Shown: piece after piece, positions 24,536 to 32,392 of the stretch
How the letters are laid out: every line of letters begins with the position of its first letter
How positions within the stretch are numbered: the stretch's first letter is position 1
Source of the DNA: Oceanobacillus sp. FSL K6-2867
Lineage (GTDB): Bacteria > Bacillota > Bacilli > Bacillales > Amphibacillaceae
DNA length: 64,000 nt
Assembly: GCF_037963145.1 (NCBI RefSeq)
Contig: NZ_CP150144.1
Span: forward strand, 2,976,001-3,040,000
Direction of reading: 5' to 3'
Program-made: the position numbers and the translations under genes
Notes under the pieces: model-generated
Told to the model about the DNA's origin: nothing
The model's database searches: none
The model's input: only the letters and a program-made list of their open reading frames with translations

Positions 24536-24573
24536 AAAAGCCTCTCAAAAATTTTGATGATTGAGAGGCTTTT
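24536..24573. terminator. Bidirectional terminator
   Basis: A perfect 12-bp stem AAAAGCCTCTCA / TGAGAGGCTTTT gives U tails on both strands. It ends the methyltransferase transcript from the minus strand. Confidence 0.8.
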
Positions 24574-24584
24574 GAATTTGTAAG

Positions 24585-25499
24585 TTATTTCTTTACAGCG
24601 TGAATAAAATGAACTGTCTCGAATGCAGATAGATAATCCGTCCTGTTTGTAAAGAGAAGCTCATTTATCTTAGTTGGTGATAAATGTTCATAAATTAGTA
24701 AACCTGATTTTTCTAATATATTCTCAATTTCATTATAAGTGAAACTTGATTTCATTGGTTCTCCACTTGCTGAAGCCAGTTTTACCATATTTTCAACTCT
24801 ATTAGACATTCCTTTTTCTTCAAAGAGTTTTTCATCTGCATAATCAAAAACAATAGAGCTACCTGATGGGACTTTAGCAAATAATTGATTGATCATGGCC
24901 TTATTTTCTTCTTTAGTTAAATAATATGAAACACCCAAAAGGCTAAAGAATGTTTTTTTGGTATCAAACCCTTCATCTGCTAGGTCTTGATGAGAAAACT
25001 CAGTAGTAAAGTCCATAGAAACAAAATGAAGGTTATTCGGGATAGTAAGTTTAGCATCCTCTAATTTTTTCTTTTTAAATTCTTGTGTAGATGGATGATC
25101 AATTTCAAATATCTTTAAGCTGTTTTTCAATTCTGGATATCGAAAAGCGAAAGTATCTAAACCAGCTCCAAGTATGACATATTGTTTTGCTCCTAGCTTA
25201 ACTTCATGAAGTAATACTTTTTCACAATAGGCAGAGCGTGCTAACGGAGTTGGGGAAAGTTGGACTTGTGTAATCCATTTTAAAATTTCCTCTGGATTAT
25301 CTTTAAATCTTTGCCCAATATCTTTGTTGAAAAACTGTATACCGTTAATCATATTCGCACTGATAGCAGAAAACTCTTCTTCGGAAATTAAATTGTCTGC
25401 AATGAAATCATCAAAAATTTTTGGTGTGTCATATTTACTGTGATATGCTCGACCGAAAGCTGATACTAAGGAAGTTAAACTGGACTCATTTTGTTTCAT
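24585..25499 (-). CDS. Class I SAM-dependent methyltransferase, leucine-carboxyl-methyltransferase family
   Basis: A cytoplasmic methyltransferase of 304 residues from the ATG at 25499 (MKQNESSLTSLVSAFGRAYH) after GGGAGG. The SAM-binding motif is VILGAGLDTFAFRYP, followed by the acidic strand-2 segment FEIDHPSTQEFKK and the later FFSLLGVSYYL. This family (LCMT/PPM) in bacteria methylates small molecules and often occurs in secondary-metabolite or resistance contexts. The gene has a perfect consensus promoter and a large palindrome in its leader, so it is probably tightly regulated and strongly expressed when induced. Confidence 0.85.
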   Translation of the reverse strand: MKQNESSLTSLVSAFGRAYHSKYDTPKIFDDFIADNLISEEEFSAISANMINGIQFFNKDIGQRFKDNPEEILKWITQVQLSPTPLARSAYCEKVLLHEVKLGAKQYVILGAGLDTFAFRYPELKNSLKIFEIDHPSTQEFKKKKLEDAKLTIPNNLHFVSMDFTTEFSHQDLADEGFDTKKTFFSLLGVSYYLTKEENKAMINQLFAKVPSGSSIVFDYADEKLFEEKGMSNRVENMVKLASASGEPMKSSFTYNEIENILEKSGLLIYEHLSPTKINELLFTNRTDYLSAFETVHFIHAVKK

Positions 25500-25521
25500 A
25501 CCATTTTCCTCCCAAATAAAA

Positions 25522-25553
25522 AATAAGATTCCCCTGGCCAGGAGAACCTTATT
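25522..25553 (-). promoter_or_regulatory. 32-bp palindrome in the methyltransferase leader
   Basis: Arms of 16 bases meeting at TGG|CCA (AATAAGATTCCCCTGG on one side) pair with only two wobble positions. It lies about +19 to +50 of the predicted transcript. It could be an operator or an RNA hairpin. Confidence 0.6.
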
Positions 25554-25578
25554 ATATACAATAAAATGATAATTGTAA

Positions 25579-25607
25579 ATTATAGCATAAATTAATTTTT
25601 TTGTCAA
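25579..25607 (-). promoter_or_regulatory. Perfect sigma-A promoter of the methyltransferase gene
   Basis: On the minus strand TTGACA (25602-25607), a 17-base spacer and TATAAT (25579-25584) match the consensus exactly. Confidence 0.8.
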
Positions 25608-25689
25608 TTATTTAAGTGGCGTTTTATAGAGAAAAGATGTTATTTAACCAAAATCTAATTCAACAAACTGGTGCTTTAACAGAATAAGT

Positions 25690-25716
25690 AGATCGTCTAT
25701 ACAGCGATCTTTTTTT
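25690..25716 (+). terminator. Orphan terminator
   Basis: AGATCG / CGATCT stem with a seven-T run; no gene precedes it on this strand. Confidence 0.6.
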
Positions 25717-25797
25717 AACGAAAACAGCAAGTTAATGGAATAAGATATGCTAAAATAAAAACAGAATATTTTAATTGCTAAAAAAGGGGTGTTCAAG

Positions 25798-25974
25798 GTG
25801 AAGAGATACCAAAGACGTTCTGTTTATATTTCAATTGTAGCAGTTGCTTTCTTCTTAGTATTATCTTTAATGACACACCAATGGGGATTCTTCTTATGGA
25901 GTTTATTACCTGTTTTTATAGTTTTGATGTCTACGTTTACCACCAAGATTGAGACGGAAAATAATGAAAAATAA
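25798..25974 (+). CDS. Small two-helix membrane protein
   Basis: A 58-residue protein starting at GTG 25798, eight bases after AAGGGG. The start is basic (MKRYQRRSVY) and two hydrophobic helices follow (ISIVAVAFFLVLSLM and FFLWSLLPVFIVLMS). The C terminus is charged. Unassigned small membrane proteins like this are common in Bacillaceae. Confidence 0.6.
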   Translation: MKRYQRRSVYISIVAVAFFLVLSLMTHQWGFFLWSLLPVFIVLMSTFTTKIETENNEK

Positions 25975-26029
25975 AGAAGTCTTATTAAACTGACGGTGCG
26001 TTAGAGTTCAACAACTCTGATATCTAAGA

Positions 26030-26082
26030 GGAGCTAAAATATACATTATTTTATTCATTAGAATGTATATTTTAGCTCTTTG
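26030..26082 (+). terminator. Terminator with 17-bp stem
   Basis: GAGCTAAAATATACATT pairs perfectly with AATGTATATTTTAGCTC and is followed by TTTG. It ends the small membrane-protein transcript. Confidence 0.75.
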
Positions 26083-26318
26083 TTATTCACCTTCACCGTA
26101 TAAACTCAGAGCAATGATTAACAGATGCCTTGTTATTATAGGCTACAATTCACCATAAAAAAGGGAAGATAATTTCCAGTAAAGTGTGTCAGTTATTTTA
26201 GCATTAACTATTTCATTTTACTTGACGGTCACACCTTGATATCAATGTTTCTGTAAAAATTATCTTTGAGAGACTTACTCTGTATAAGATTCATTATGTG
26301 TGCTAAGAGGAACATAAA

Positions 26319-26444
26319 TTACCCCCAATGGTACTTCTCCTTATCTTTTTTTGATTCGATAAAGACATGTTTTATTTGGGCTGTCAGTTTCTGTTTGCGT
26401 TTGGCTCGATAATTATCTTGCCATTTCAGCTGATTTCCTGTCAT
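26319..26444 (-). pseudogene. Possible IS3-type orfB fragment
   Basis: The minus-strand frame NYRAKRKQKLTAQIKHVFIE followed by SKKDKEKYHWG recalls the start of the IS3/IS150 orfB integrase (LLEQIKHVFxESKKxYG), but is truncated at both ends. The surrounding 26083-26660 stretch has no intact gene. Confidence 0.35.
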
Positions 26445-26475
26445 CTTCCACTACCAGTTTCACTGCATGTTTATA

Positions 26476-26513
26476 ATTCAAGGAGTATCTTTAACGATTC
26501 CCTTGAATTTTTT
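26476..26513 (+). terminator. Orphan terminator
   Basis: ATTCAAGG / CCTTGAAT stem followed by TTTTTT, inside the gene-free stretch. Confidence 0.55.
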
Positions 26514-26660
26514 AATTACCAGTTTTTTATATTTTACCTAATAGTACGATTCATCGTGGTAATTTTATTCTATTCATATTTGTAAAACCGCCATTCACTT
26601 CCTCTTTTACCAAGTCTTTTTACAGCTTTACTATTACTGTATAAATTTGGAATTACAATT

Positions 26661-26727
26661 CTGTATAGGGCTTCAATTAACAATTTTCTAAAAACCCCTA
26701 TACAGATAAAAAATTTTTCGATATAAT
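26661..26727 (+). promoter_or_regulatory. Regulated promoter of the Abg-like cluster
   Basis: TATAAT at 26722-26727 has a 17-base spacer to TATACA at 26699-26704. The -35 is embedded in one arm of a 10-bp inverted repeat, CTGTATAGGG (26661-26670) and CCCTATACAG (26696-26705). This geometry suggests a regulator binding over the -35. The following leader of about 330 nt to the first gene contains a TTACGGA/TCCGTAA stem near 26754-26783 and no reading frame. Confidence 0.5.
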
Positions 26728-27064
26728 CTATAAACATAATTTAATTACGGAAGATTAAAGGAAAAAGTCCGTAAATAGAAATGTGTATTTTTAGGCTAAT
26801 TACATGTAATTAATGTGAAGCGGGAAGTTATGGGATGCTGCCTTTGCTGGGAAAACAGTAACATGAAAAGCAGTAATGTAAGCGATTGTAATGAAAATTG
26901 TATGCATCAGATTTTTGGTAAAGTAATCCAGCTGATTTAGACGCTGGGACTAAAATAAATCACCTTCATTTATCTATTACAAAGCAACAAGTTTTATATG
27001 GATTTAATTTTCATGGATGTTTTCACTTATAGATTAAGAATAAATCAGGAGGAAGGTTGATAAA

Positions 27065-28363
27065 ATGAAAGATTTTATAAATCAAATTGCACCACAATTA
27101 GTAAAGTGGCGACGTGATTTTCATCAGTATCCGGAACTTGGCTTTATGGAATATGTAACCACCTATAAACTTGGCAAGGAATTGGAGAGGTTAGGGTTTC
27201 AGATTTATATAGGTGAGGACGCGATGGAGCGTGAAGCACGTTTGGGATTACCAAGCGAAACCGACTTAAAGGAAAAAGAAAATGAAGCAATAAAATATGG
27301 TGTGGAAAAAGAGTGGCTGGATTCAATGCATGGGGGGATGACCGGAGTTGTTGCAACATGGGATACTGGGAAACCAGGTGATCATACTGCCCTTCGATTT
27401 GATATAGATGCATTGCCAATTCAAGAAACCAATCAGGAGTATCACATTCCGAATCAAGAGGCATTTACATCCACTGAGATGCAAGTCATGCATGCTTGTG
27501 GACATGATGGACATATGACGATCGGGTTAGGAGTAGCCAGCTATATTAGCGCTCATCATGAACAGCTGAATGGCAGGTTTACATTGCTTTTCCAGCCGGC
27601 TGAAGAAGGTGGAAGAGGAGCTAGAGCAATGACTGCAAAAGGCTGGCTGGATGATGTTGATTATTTTTACAGTGGACATATCGGGATCAACGATATGCCA
27701 GTTGGAACCATTTCAGCTACTGTGAAAGGATTTCTTTCTTCTACCAAATTTAATGCAACATTTAAAGGTGTTTCCTCTCATGCAGGAATGAAGCCGGAAG
27801 CAGGGAAAAATGCGCTGCTCGCAGCCGCTGCAGCAGCAACAAATCTTTATACAATTCCAAGACATAGTGATGGTGTAACAAGGGTGAATGTTGGAAAACT
27901 TCTTGCAGGAAGTGGACGTAATATTATCCCGGAAGATGCTCATTTAGAGGTAGAAACACGTGGGGAAACAAAAGAGATTGGTGCATACATGCATGAGGAA
28001 GCCATCCGAATCACTAAGGCAGCTGCAATGATGCATCAGGTAGAATGTAAGATTGAAAATGTTGGTGTAACAGAGTCTATCTTTTGTGATGAATCATTAA
28101 TTCCTCGCGTTCAAGAGGCTTGCAGGGAAAGTGTTTTTGTAAAAGAAGTTTTGCCTGTTGCAAGGGTTTCCGGATCAGAGGATGCAAGCTTTATGATTAA
28201 TCGTGTTCAAGAAAAAGGCGGGAAAGCAACCTACATGCTGTTTGGTACAAAATTAAATTACCCGCATCATCACCCAGCATTTGATTTTCAGGAAGAAGTA
28301 CTACCTGTGGCGGTCGAAGCTTTGACGAAGGTAATTGGAAGGGGACATGGCAATGTCTATTGA
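27065..28363 (+). CDS. abgA: M20 amidohydrolase, AbgA-like (first copy)
   Basis: A cytoplasmic zinc amidohydrolase of 432 residues, close in size to AbgA, the A subunit of p-aminobenzoyl-glutamate hydrolase. It opens WRRDFHQYPELGFMEY. It has the AbgA-type insertion (REARLGLPSETDLKEKE) before GMTGVVATWD, the metal motif MHACGHDGHM, the PAEEGGRGARAM glutamates and a dimerisation domain (SSHAGMKPEAGKNAL). The start follows CAGGAGGAAGGTTGATAAA. The product would act with the abgB product to release glutamate, or a related amino acid, from an aryl-amide. It overlaps the next gene by 11 bases. The exact substrate is inferred. Confidence 0.85.
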   Translation: MKDFINQIAPQLVKWRRDFHQYPELGFMEYVTTYKLGKELERLGFQIYIGEDAMEREARLGLPSETDLKEKENEAIKYGVEKEWLDSMHGGMTGVVATWDTGKPGDHTALRFDIDALPIQETNQEYHIPNQEAFTSTEMQVMHACGHDGHMTIGLGVASYISAHHEQLNGRFTLLFQPAEEGGRGARAMTAKGWLDDVDYFYSGHIGINDMPVGTISATVKGFLSSTKFNATFKGVSSHAGMKPEAGKNALLAAAAAATNLYTIPRHSDGVTRVNVGKLLAGSGRNIIPEDAHLEVETRGETKEIGAYMHEEAIRITKAAAMMHQVECKIENVGVTESIFCDESLIPRVQEACRESVFVKEVLPVARVSGSEDASFMINRVQEKGGKATYMLFGTKLNYPHHHPAFDFQEEVLPVAVEALTKVIGRGHGNVY

Positions 28364-29603
28364 TAGAGCATGGCTAGAGGAAAAACTGTTAGAACTAAAC
28401 CTAACGGACAGAATGGATGTTCCAGAAGGATTTTCCCGATTAAGTTTTTCACAAGAGGAAAAACGCGCACATCAGCAATTCATCAATATTGCACAAGAAC
28501 TCGGTCTGGAAACGCATCAGGATGAAGCGGGAAATCAGTGGGCCATTTGGAAAGCGGCTGGTGATGACCAACCAAATATTGCAGTAGGCTCCCATCTTGA
28601 CACGGTCTATTCAGGTGGTGGATATGATGGGGTTGCAGGGGTATTGACAGGCTTAGCTGCAATAAAGCAATTGAAAGATTTAAAGTTTAAGCCTGAAAAA
28701 AATATTGCTATCATTTGTTTTGTTTCAGAGGAGTCTGCCAGATTTGGAGTTTCTACCGTTGGAAGTAAGGCTATTGCAGGTATGCTGGATAAAGAAGAAA
28801 TTGCCTCATTAGAGGATAAAGATGGAGTAACGTTTAAACAAGCCATCGATTCATTTGGAGTTGACTGGGAATCAATAGAAAAGGCGGAAGTCCCAACTGA
28901 TAAAATAGAAAGTTTTCTGGAATTACACATTGAACAGGGAAGTATTCTGGAAGAGGCTGGTGTATCTATTGGTATTGTTAATGGCATTGCCTGTCCCGTT
29001 CGATTGAAAGTGAATGTGAAAGGAATGGCTAACCATACAGGAACAACCCCAATGGATCGCAGGAAAGATGCGCTTGTTATATGTGCACCACTTTTCAATT
29101 TTGTGCATGATAAAGCTTTAGAAGTGAATAAACAAGCAGAAGTACCACTGGTAGCAACAGTAAGCACGGTCAAATTGAAGCCGAATGCTATGAATGTCAT
29201 TCCAGGAGAAGTGGAACTAGGAATTGATATTCGCAGTGTTGATGATACACGAAAGCGAAATTTTGCAGATGATATTCGAGCTTACTGCAGAGATTTAGCA
29301 GAAAAGCATGGGGTTACTGTCGAAGTTGCTACATTAGTGGACAATGATTCGGTCTTATTGGATGGTCAGATACATGAAAAAATAGAAGCAGCTTGTCAAT
29401 CTGCTGGGTTAACTTATATCTCGATGAATAGTGGAGCAGGACATGATGTCATGAATATGGCAGCCAAATGGCCTTCAGGACTTCTCTTTATTCCTTGCAG
29501 AGATGGATTGAGTCATCATCCAAAAGAACATACAGAAGTGGATGACTTAGCAAAAGGGACAGCCATCATCGTCAACTATTTGCAAGCAGAAGCAGGTGCA
29601 TAA
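28353..29603 (+). CDS. M20 hydrolase of the hydantoinase/carbamoylase (HyuC/AllC) type
   Basis: A cytoplasmic binuclear zinc amidase of 416 residues. ATG 28353 is chosen because GGAAGGGG lies 8 bases upstream. Metal and substrate motifs are VGSHLDTVYSGGGYDGVAG, FVSEESARFG, LHIEQGSILEE, the lid-domain GMANHTGTTPMDRRKDAL and the C-terminal GAGHDVMNMA with SHHPKEH. Family members hydrolyse N-carbamoyl-amino acids or ureido-glycolate-type compounds. Its place between abgA and a regulator suggests the pathway handles an N-carbamoyl or formamide derivative in addition to an aryl amide. It is translationally coupled to abgA. Confidence 0.87.
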   Translation: MSIDRAWLEEKLLELNLTDRMDVPEGFSRLSFSQEEKRAHQQFINIAQELGLETHQDEAGNQWAIWKAAGDDQPNIAVGSHLDTVYSGGGYDGVAGVLTGLAAIKQLKDLKFKPEKNIAIICFVSEESARFGVSTVGSKAIAGMLDKEEIASLEDKDGVTFKQAIDSFGVDWESIEKAEVPTDKIESFLELHIEQGSILEEAGVSIGIVNGIACPVRLKVNVKGMANHTGTTPMDRRKDALVICAPLFNFVHDKALEVNKQAEVPLVATVSTVKLKPNAMNVIPGEVELGIDIRSVDDTRKRNFADDIRAYCRDLAEKHGVTVEVATLVDNDSVLLDGQIHEKIEAACQSAGLTYISMNSGAGHDVMNMAAKWPSGLLFIPCRDGLSHHPKEHTEVDDLAKGTAIIVNYLQAEAGA

Positions 29604-29604
29604 C

Positions 29605-30903
29605 ATGAAGGTACGCATTGGAATTATTGGACCTGCTGACTCAGTAGAGAAAATTATGTACATTGTAAAAGAATTTCCTGATGCCGTGTTTGATGCATAC
29701 ACGTATGAAAATGCTGAGGAAATAGACAAGATTATGGCAGAAAATGGGCATACGTATGATCAATGGTTTTTTTCGGGGGAAGTAAATTATTCCTACGCTA
29801 TCGAAAAGAAATTAATAGAGGAAGATCGAGCAAGTTTTCCGCAATTGTATGGATTCAGTTTTTTTGGAACATTATTAGAGGCACAGTTTGAAGGAGATAG
29901 GGTTTATAACAGTTTTAGTATTGATACCGTGAAAAAAGAGAAAATGGACAAGATATTATCGTTTTTCCAATTTGATAGACTTAACTATTACAATAGTCCA
30001 TTAACAGGATATCAATACATTTCCGATTTAGTTGATTTTCATAAAAAGCATTATGAAAATGGTCAAACCGATATTGCTTTAACACCATTGAGAAAAGTGT
30101 ATACGAAGTTAAAAGAACTAGAAATTCCAGTATACAGGGTTAAACCTTCCTATTTAGCAATCAAGCTTTCCCTGCAAATACTAATCGAACGTGCTCAAAC
30201 CAATCGTTATAAAAAAGCACAAATGGCAGTAATTGGATTTCAAGCGGGCTTTAATTCGAATGCGGAAGATGATTTGCATTACTCATTTAAATTGAAGCAT
30301 CGAGAATTGGAATTAAGACGGGTTCTGCTGCATCTTACGGAAAAAGTGAATGGTTCTCTTATGCAAATAGGAGACGGATTATTTTTTATTTTCACAACTA
30401 GAGGAGAAATGAAATTACAGACAGAGAATGATTTATCCTCTCTTATAGTGGATATGAAAGCCCAGGCTAATATTCATTTACTTATATCCATTGGATATGG
30501 TGAAACGGTTTCGCAAGCGGAACAGCATGTGCGTTTCGGATTTCGCAATCATAAGCATGAGGAGCAGTCTATCATTGTTGTGGAGGATGATTATTCCATC
30601 TCTGTAAAAGACGCATCCAATCAAACCCTTTCCTATCAAACGATTCAGTTAGGGGAAGAATGGAAGGGAAAAATAAAGAACATTAGCCCTGGAGTGGTAT
30701 CGAAAATAGCGGCATATGCTAACCAATCTGGTAAACCCGAATTTACAACTAATGATGTAGCCCGCTGGATTCATAGTACGGAGCGTAATGGCAGAAGAAT
30801 TATTAGGGAAATGGAAAAATACGGTATTGTCGAACAATGCGGGGAAGTGCAATCAGGAGCACGTGGCAGACCAAGAAGAGTGTTCCGGTTCAAAAAACCT
30901 TAA
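29605..30903 (+). CDS. One-component transcriptional regulator with cyclase-like core and winged helix
   Basis: A cytoplasmic protein of 432 residues starting at ATG 29605, one base after the upstream stop. The N-terminal third (VRIGIIGPADSVEKI, FSGEVNYSYAIEKKL) looks like a PrpR-N-like ligand sensor. The centre (about 195-320: AVIGFQAGFNSN, SLMQIGDGLFFIFTTRG, LLISIGYGETVSQAEQHVRFG) has the spacing of a GGDEF/GTP-cyclohydrolase-III-like fold but lacks the catalytic GGDEF signature. The C-terminal 75 residues form a winged helix (TTNDVARWIHSTERNGRRII, GARGRPRRVFRF). It is the likely regulator of this cluster, with the inverted repeat at 26661 as a candidate target. Confidence 0.75.
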   Translation: MKVRIGIIGPADSVEKIMYIVKEFPDAVFDAYTYENAEEIDKIMAENGHTYDQWFFSGEVNYSYAIEKKLIEEDRASFPQLYGFSFFGTLLEAQFEGDRVYNSFSIDTVKKEKMDKILSFFQFDRLNYYNSPLTGYQYISDLVDFHKKHYENGQTDIALTPLRKVYTKLKELEIPVYRVKPSYLAIKLSLQILIERAQTNRYKKAQMAVIGFQAGFNSNAEDDLHYSFKLKHRELELRRVLLHLTEKVNGSLMQIGDGLFFIFTTRGEMKLQTENDLSSLIVDMKAQANIHLLISIGYGETVSQAEQHVRFGFRNHKHEEQSIIVVEDDYSISVKDASNQTLSYQTIQLGEEWKGKIKNISPGVVSKIAAYANQSGKPEFTTNDVARWIHSTERNGRRIIREMEKYGIVEQCGEVQSGARGRPRRVFRFKKP

Positions 30904-30924
30904 ATTTGATATGGAGGTAATTAC

Positions 30925-32361
30925 ATGGCTACAGAAAATTTTGTGAATAATTACTTAATAAATAAAAGCGCTGATTTTGAAAAAATTAGTGAATATATTT
31001 TCAATCATCCTGAAACGAGATTTCAAGAATATAAATCTTCCGCATTTCTAGCATCTGAATGTGAAAGGGAAGGTTTTTCAGTAGAACGTGGTGCAGGAAA
31101 TATTGAAACAGCCTTTGCTGCTACTTATGGCAATGGATCCCCGGTTATCGGATTTTTAGGAGAATATGATGCATTATCTGGTTTAAGCCAAGAGCCAAAT
31201 AAGACATCCTATGAGCCGTGGGAAAGAAATATTGGTCATGGCTGCGGTCATAATTTACTAGGAACTGGTGCATTCGCAGCAGCCTGTGCCACTAAAGATT
31301 ATCTGGAAAAAAACAATTTGCCTGGAACGGTGAAATTCTTTGGATGTCCAGGCGAGGAAGGCGGTTCAGGCAAAACATTTATGGTAAGAGATGGTGTTTT
31401 TGATGGTGTTGACATTGCACTAACATGGCATCCTTCTCCAGCAAATGCAGTGATGAGCCTTTCCAGTCTAGCAAACTATCAAGTCAGCTTTAAATTTAAG
31501 GGACTAACCTCTCATGCAGCTAACTCTCCTCACTTAGGTCGAAGTGCATTAGATTCAGTTGAACTTATGAATGTTGGAGTCAACTATTTAAGAGAACATA
31601 TTATACCAGAAGCAAGAATCCATTATGCAGTTACCAACACAGGTGGAATTTCACCAAATGTTGTTCAGGCAGATGCCGAAGTGTTATATCTAATCCGCGC
31701 ACCGAAAATCGATGTAGTTGATGACATTTATAAACGTGTTTGTAAGATTGCTGAAGGAGCGGCATTAATGACTGAAACAGAGGTTGAAGTCAAATTTGAA
31801 AAAGCTTGCTCGAACTATGTTCCGAATCGATCACTTGAACAAATACTTCATAACAGTTTGCAAACAGCTGGAGCAAATAGTCCTACACCCGAGGAGATTT
31901 CTTTTGCTAAAGAAATGTGGTCTACATTAACCAAAGGCGAGCAAGAAGGCTATTTGGAACTTATGGAAGGCTTTGGCTATAACGGTGATGGCAGCGAACT
32001 CGAAGGAAAGTATTTAACGGAATCGATTTCTCCGTATCAAGCATCTGATAAGATCTTATCCGGTTCTACTGATGTAGGTGACGTAAGCTGGATTGTGCCA
32101 ACAGCACAACTAACTGCCGCTACCTCGGTACTTGGTACACCATTACACACATGGCAAATGACAAGCCAGGGCATCAGCAGTTTTGCCCATAAAGGCATGT
32201 TAAGAGCTGCAGAGGCCATGTCATTAACTGCCATACATTTATTGAATAACAAGGAAGACTTGAATAACGTACAGCAGGAATTTAAGGCATTTAAAGCAAG
32301 GCGGCCATATACATGTCCAATTCCTGAACATGTACATCCTTCGAAGCTAAATACAGTGTAA
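30925..32361 (+). CDS. abgB: M20 amidohydrolase, AbgB-like
   Basis: A cytoplasmic zinc amidohydrolase of 478 residues, matching the 480-residue AbgB subunit. It starts after ATGGAGGTAATTAC. Motifs are GFLGEYDALSGLSQEP, the metal site HGCGHNLLGTGAFAAA, CPGEEGGSGKTFMVRDG, the dimerisation-domain His (GLTSHAANSPHLGRSAL) and STDVGDVSWIVPT. AbgA and AbgB together hydrolyse p-aminobenzoyl-glutamate in E. coli. It is 31 bases ahead of the transporter gene. Confidence 0.88.
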   Translation: MATENFVNNYLINKSADFEKISEYIFNHPETRFQEYKSSAFLASECEREGFSVERGAGNIETAFAATYGNGSPVIGFLGEYDALSGLSQEPNKTSYEPWERNIGHGCGHNLLGTGAFAAACATKDYLEKNNLPGTVKFFGCPGEEGGSGKTFMVRDGVFDGVDIALTWHPSPANAVMSLSSLANYQVSFKFKGLTSHAANSPHLGRSALDSVELMNVGVNYLREHIIPEARIHYAVTNTGGISPNVVQADAEVLYLIRAPKIDVVDDIYKRVCKIAEGAALMTETEVEVKFEKACSNYVPNRSLEQILHNSLQTAGANSPTPEEISFAKEMWSTLTKGEQEGYLELMEGFGYNGDGSELEGKYLTESISPYQASDKILSGSTDVGDVSWIVPTAQLTAATSVLGTPLHTWQMTSQGISSFAHKGMLRAAEAMSLTAIHLLNNKEDLNNVQQEFKAFKARRPYTCPIPEHVHPSKLNTV

Positions 32362-32392
32362 ACATCTTAGAATAACAATTGGGAGGTATTAG

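Noticed and set aside
26367..26585. A 72-residue Phe/Leu-rich plus-strand frame
   Set aside because: It runs through a terminator hairpin and over a transposase remnant read from the other strand.
26936..26960. A fourth copy of the MITE-like repeat (CGCTGGGACTAAAAT)
   Set aside because: Only about 14 bases resemble the element end, which is too little to claim.
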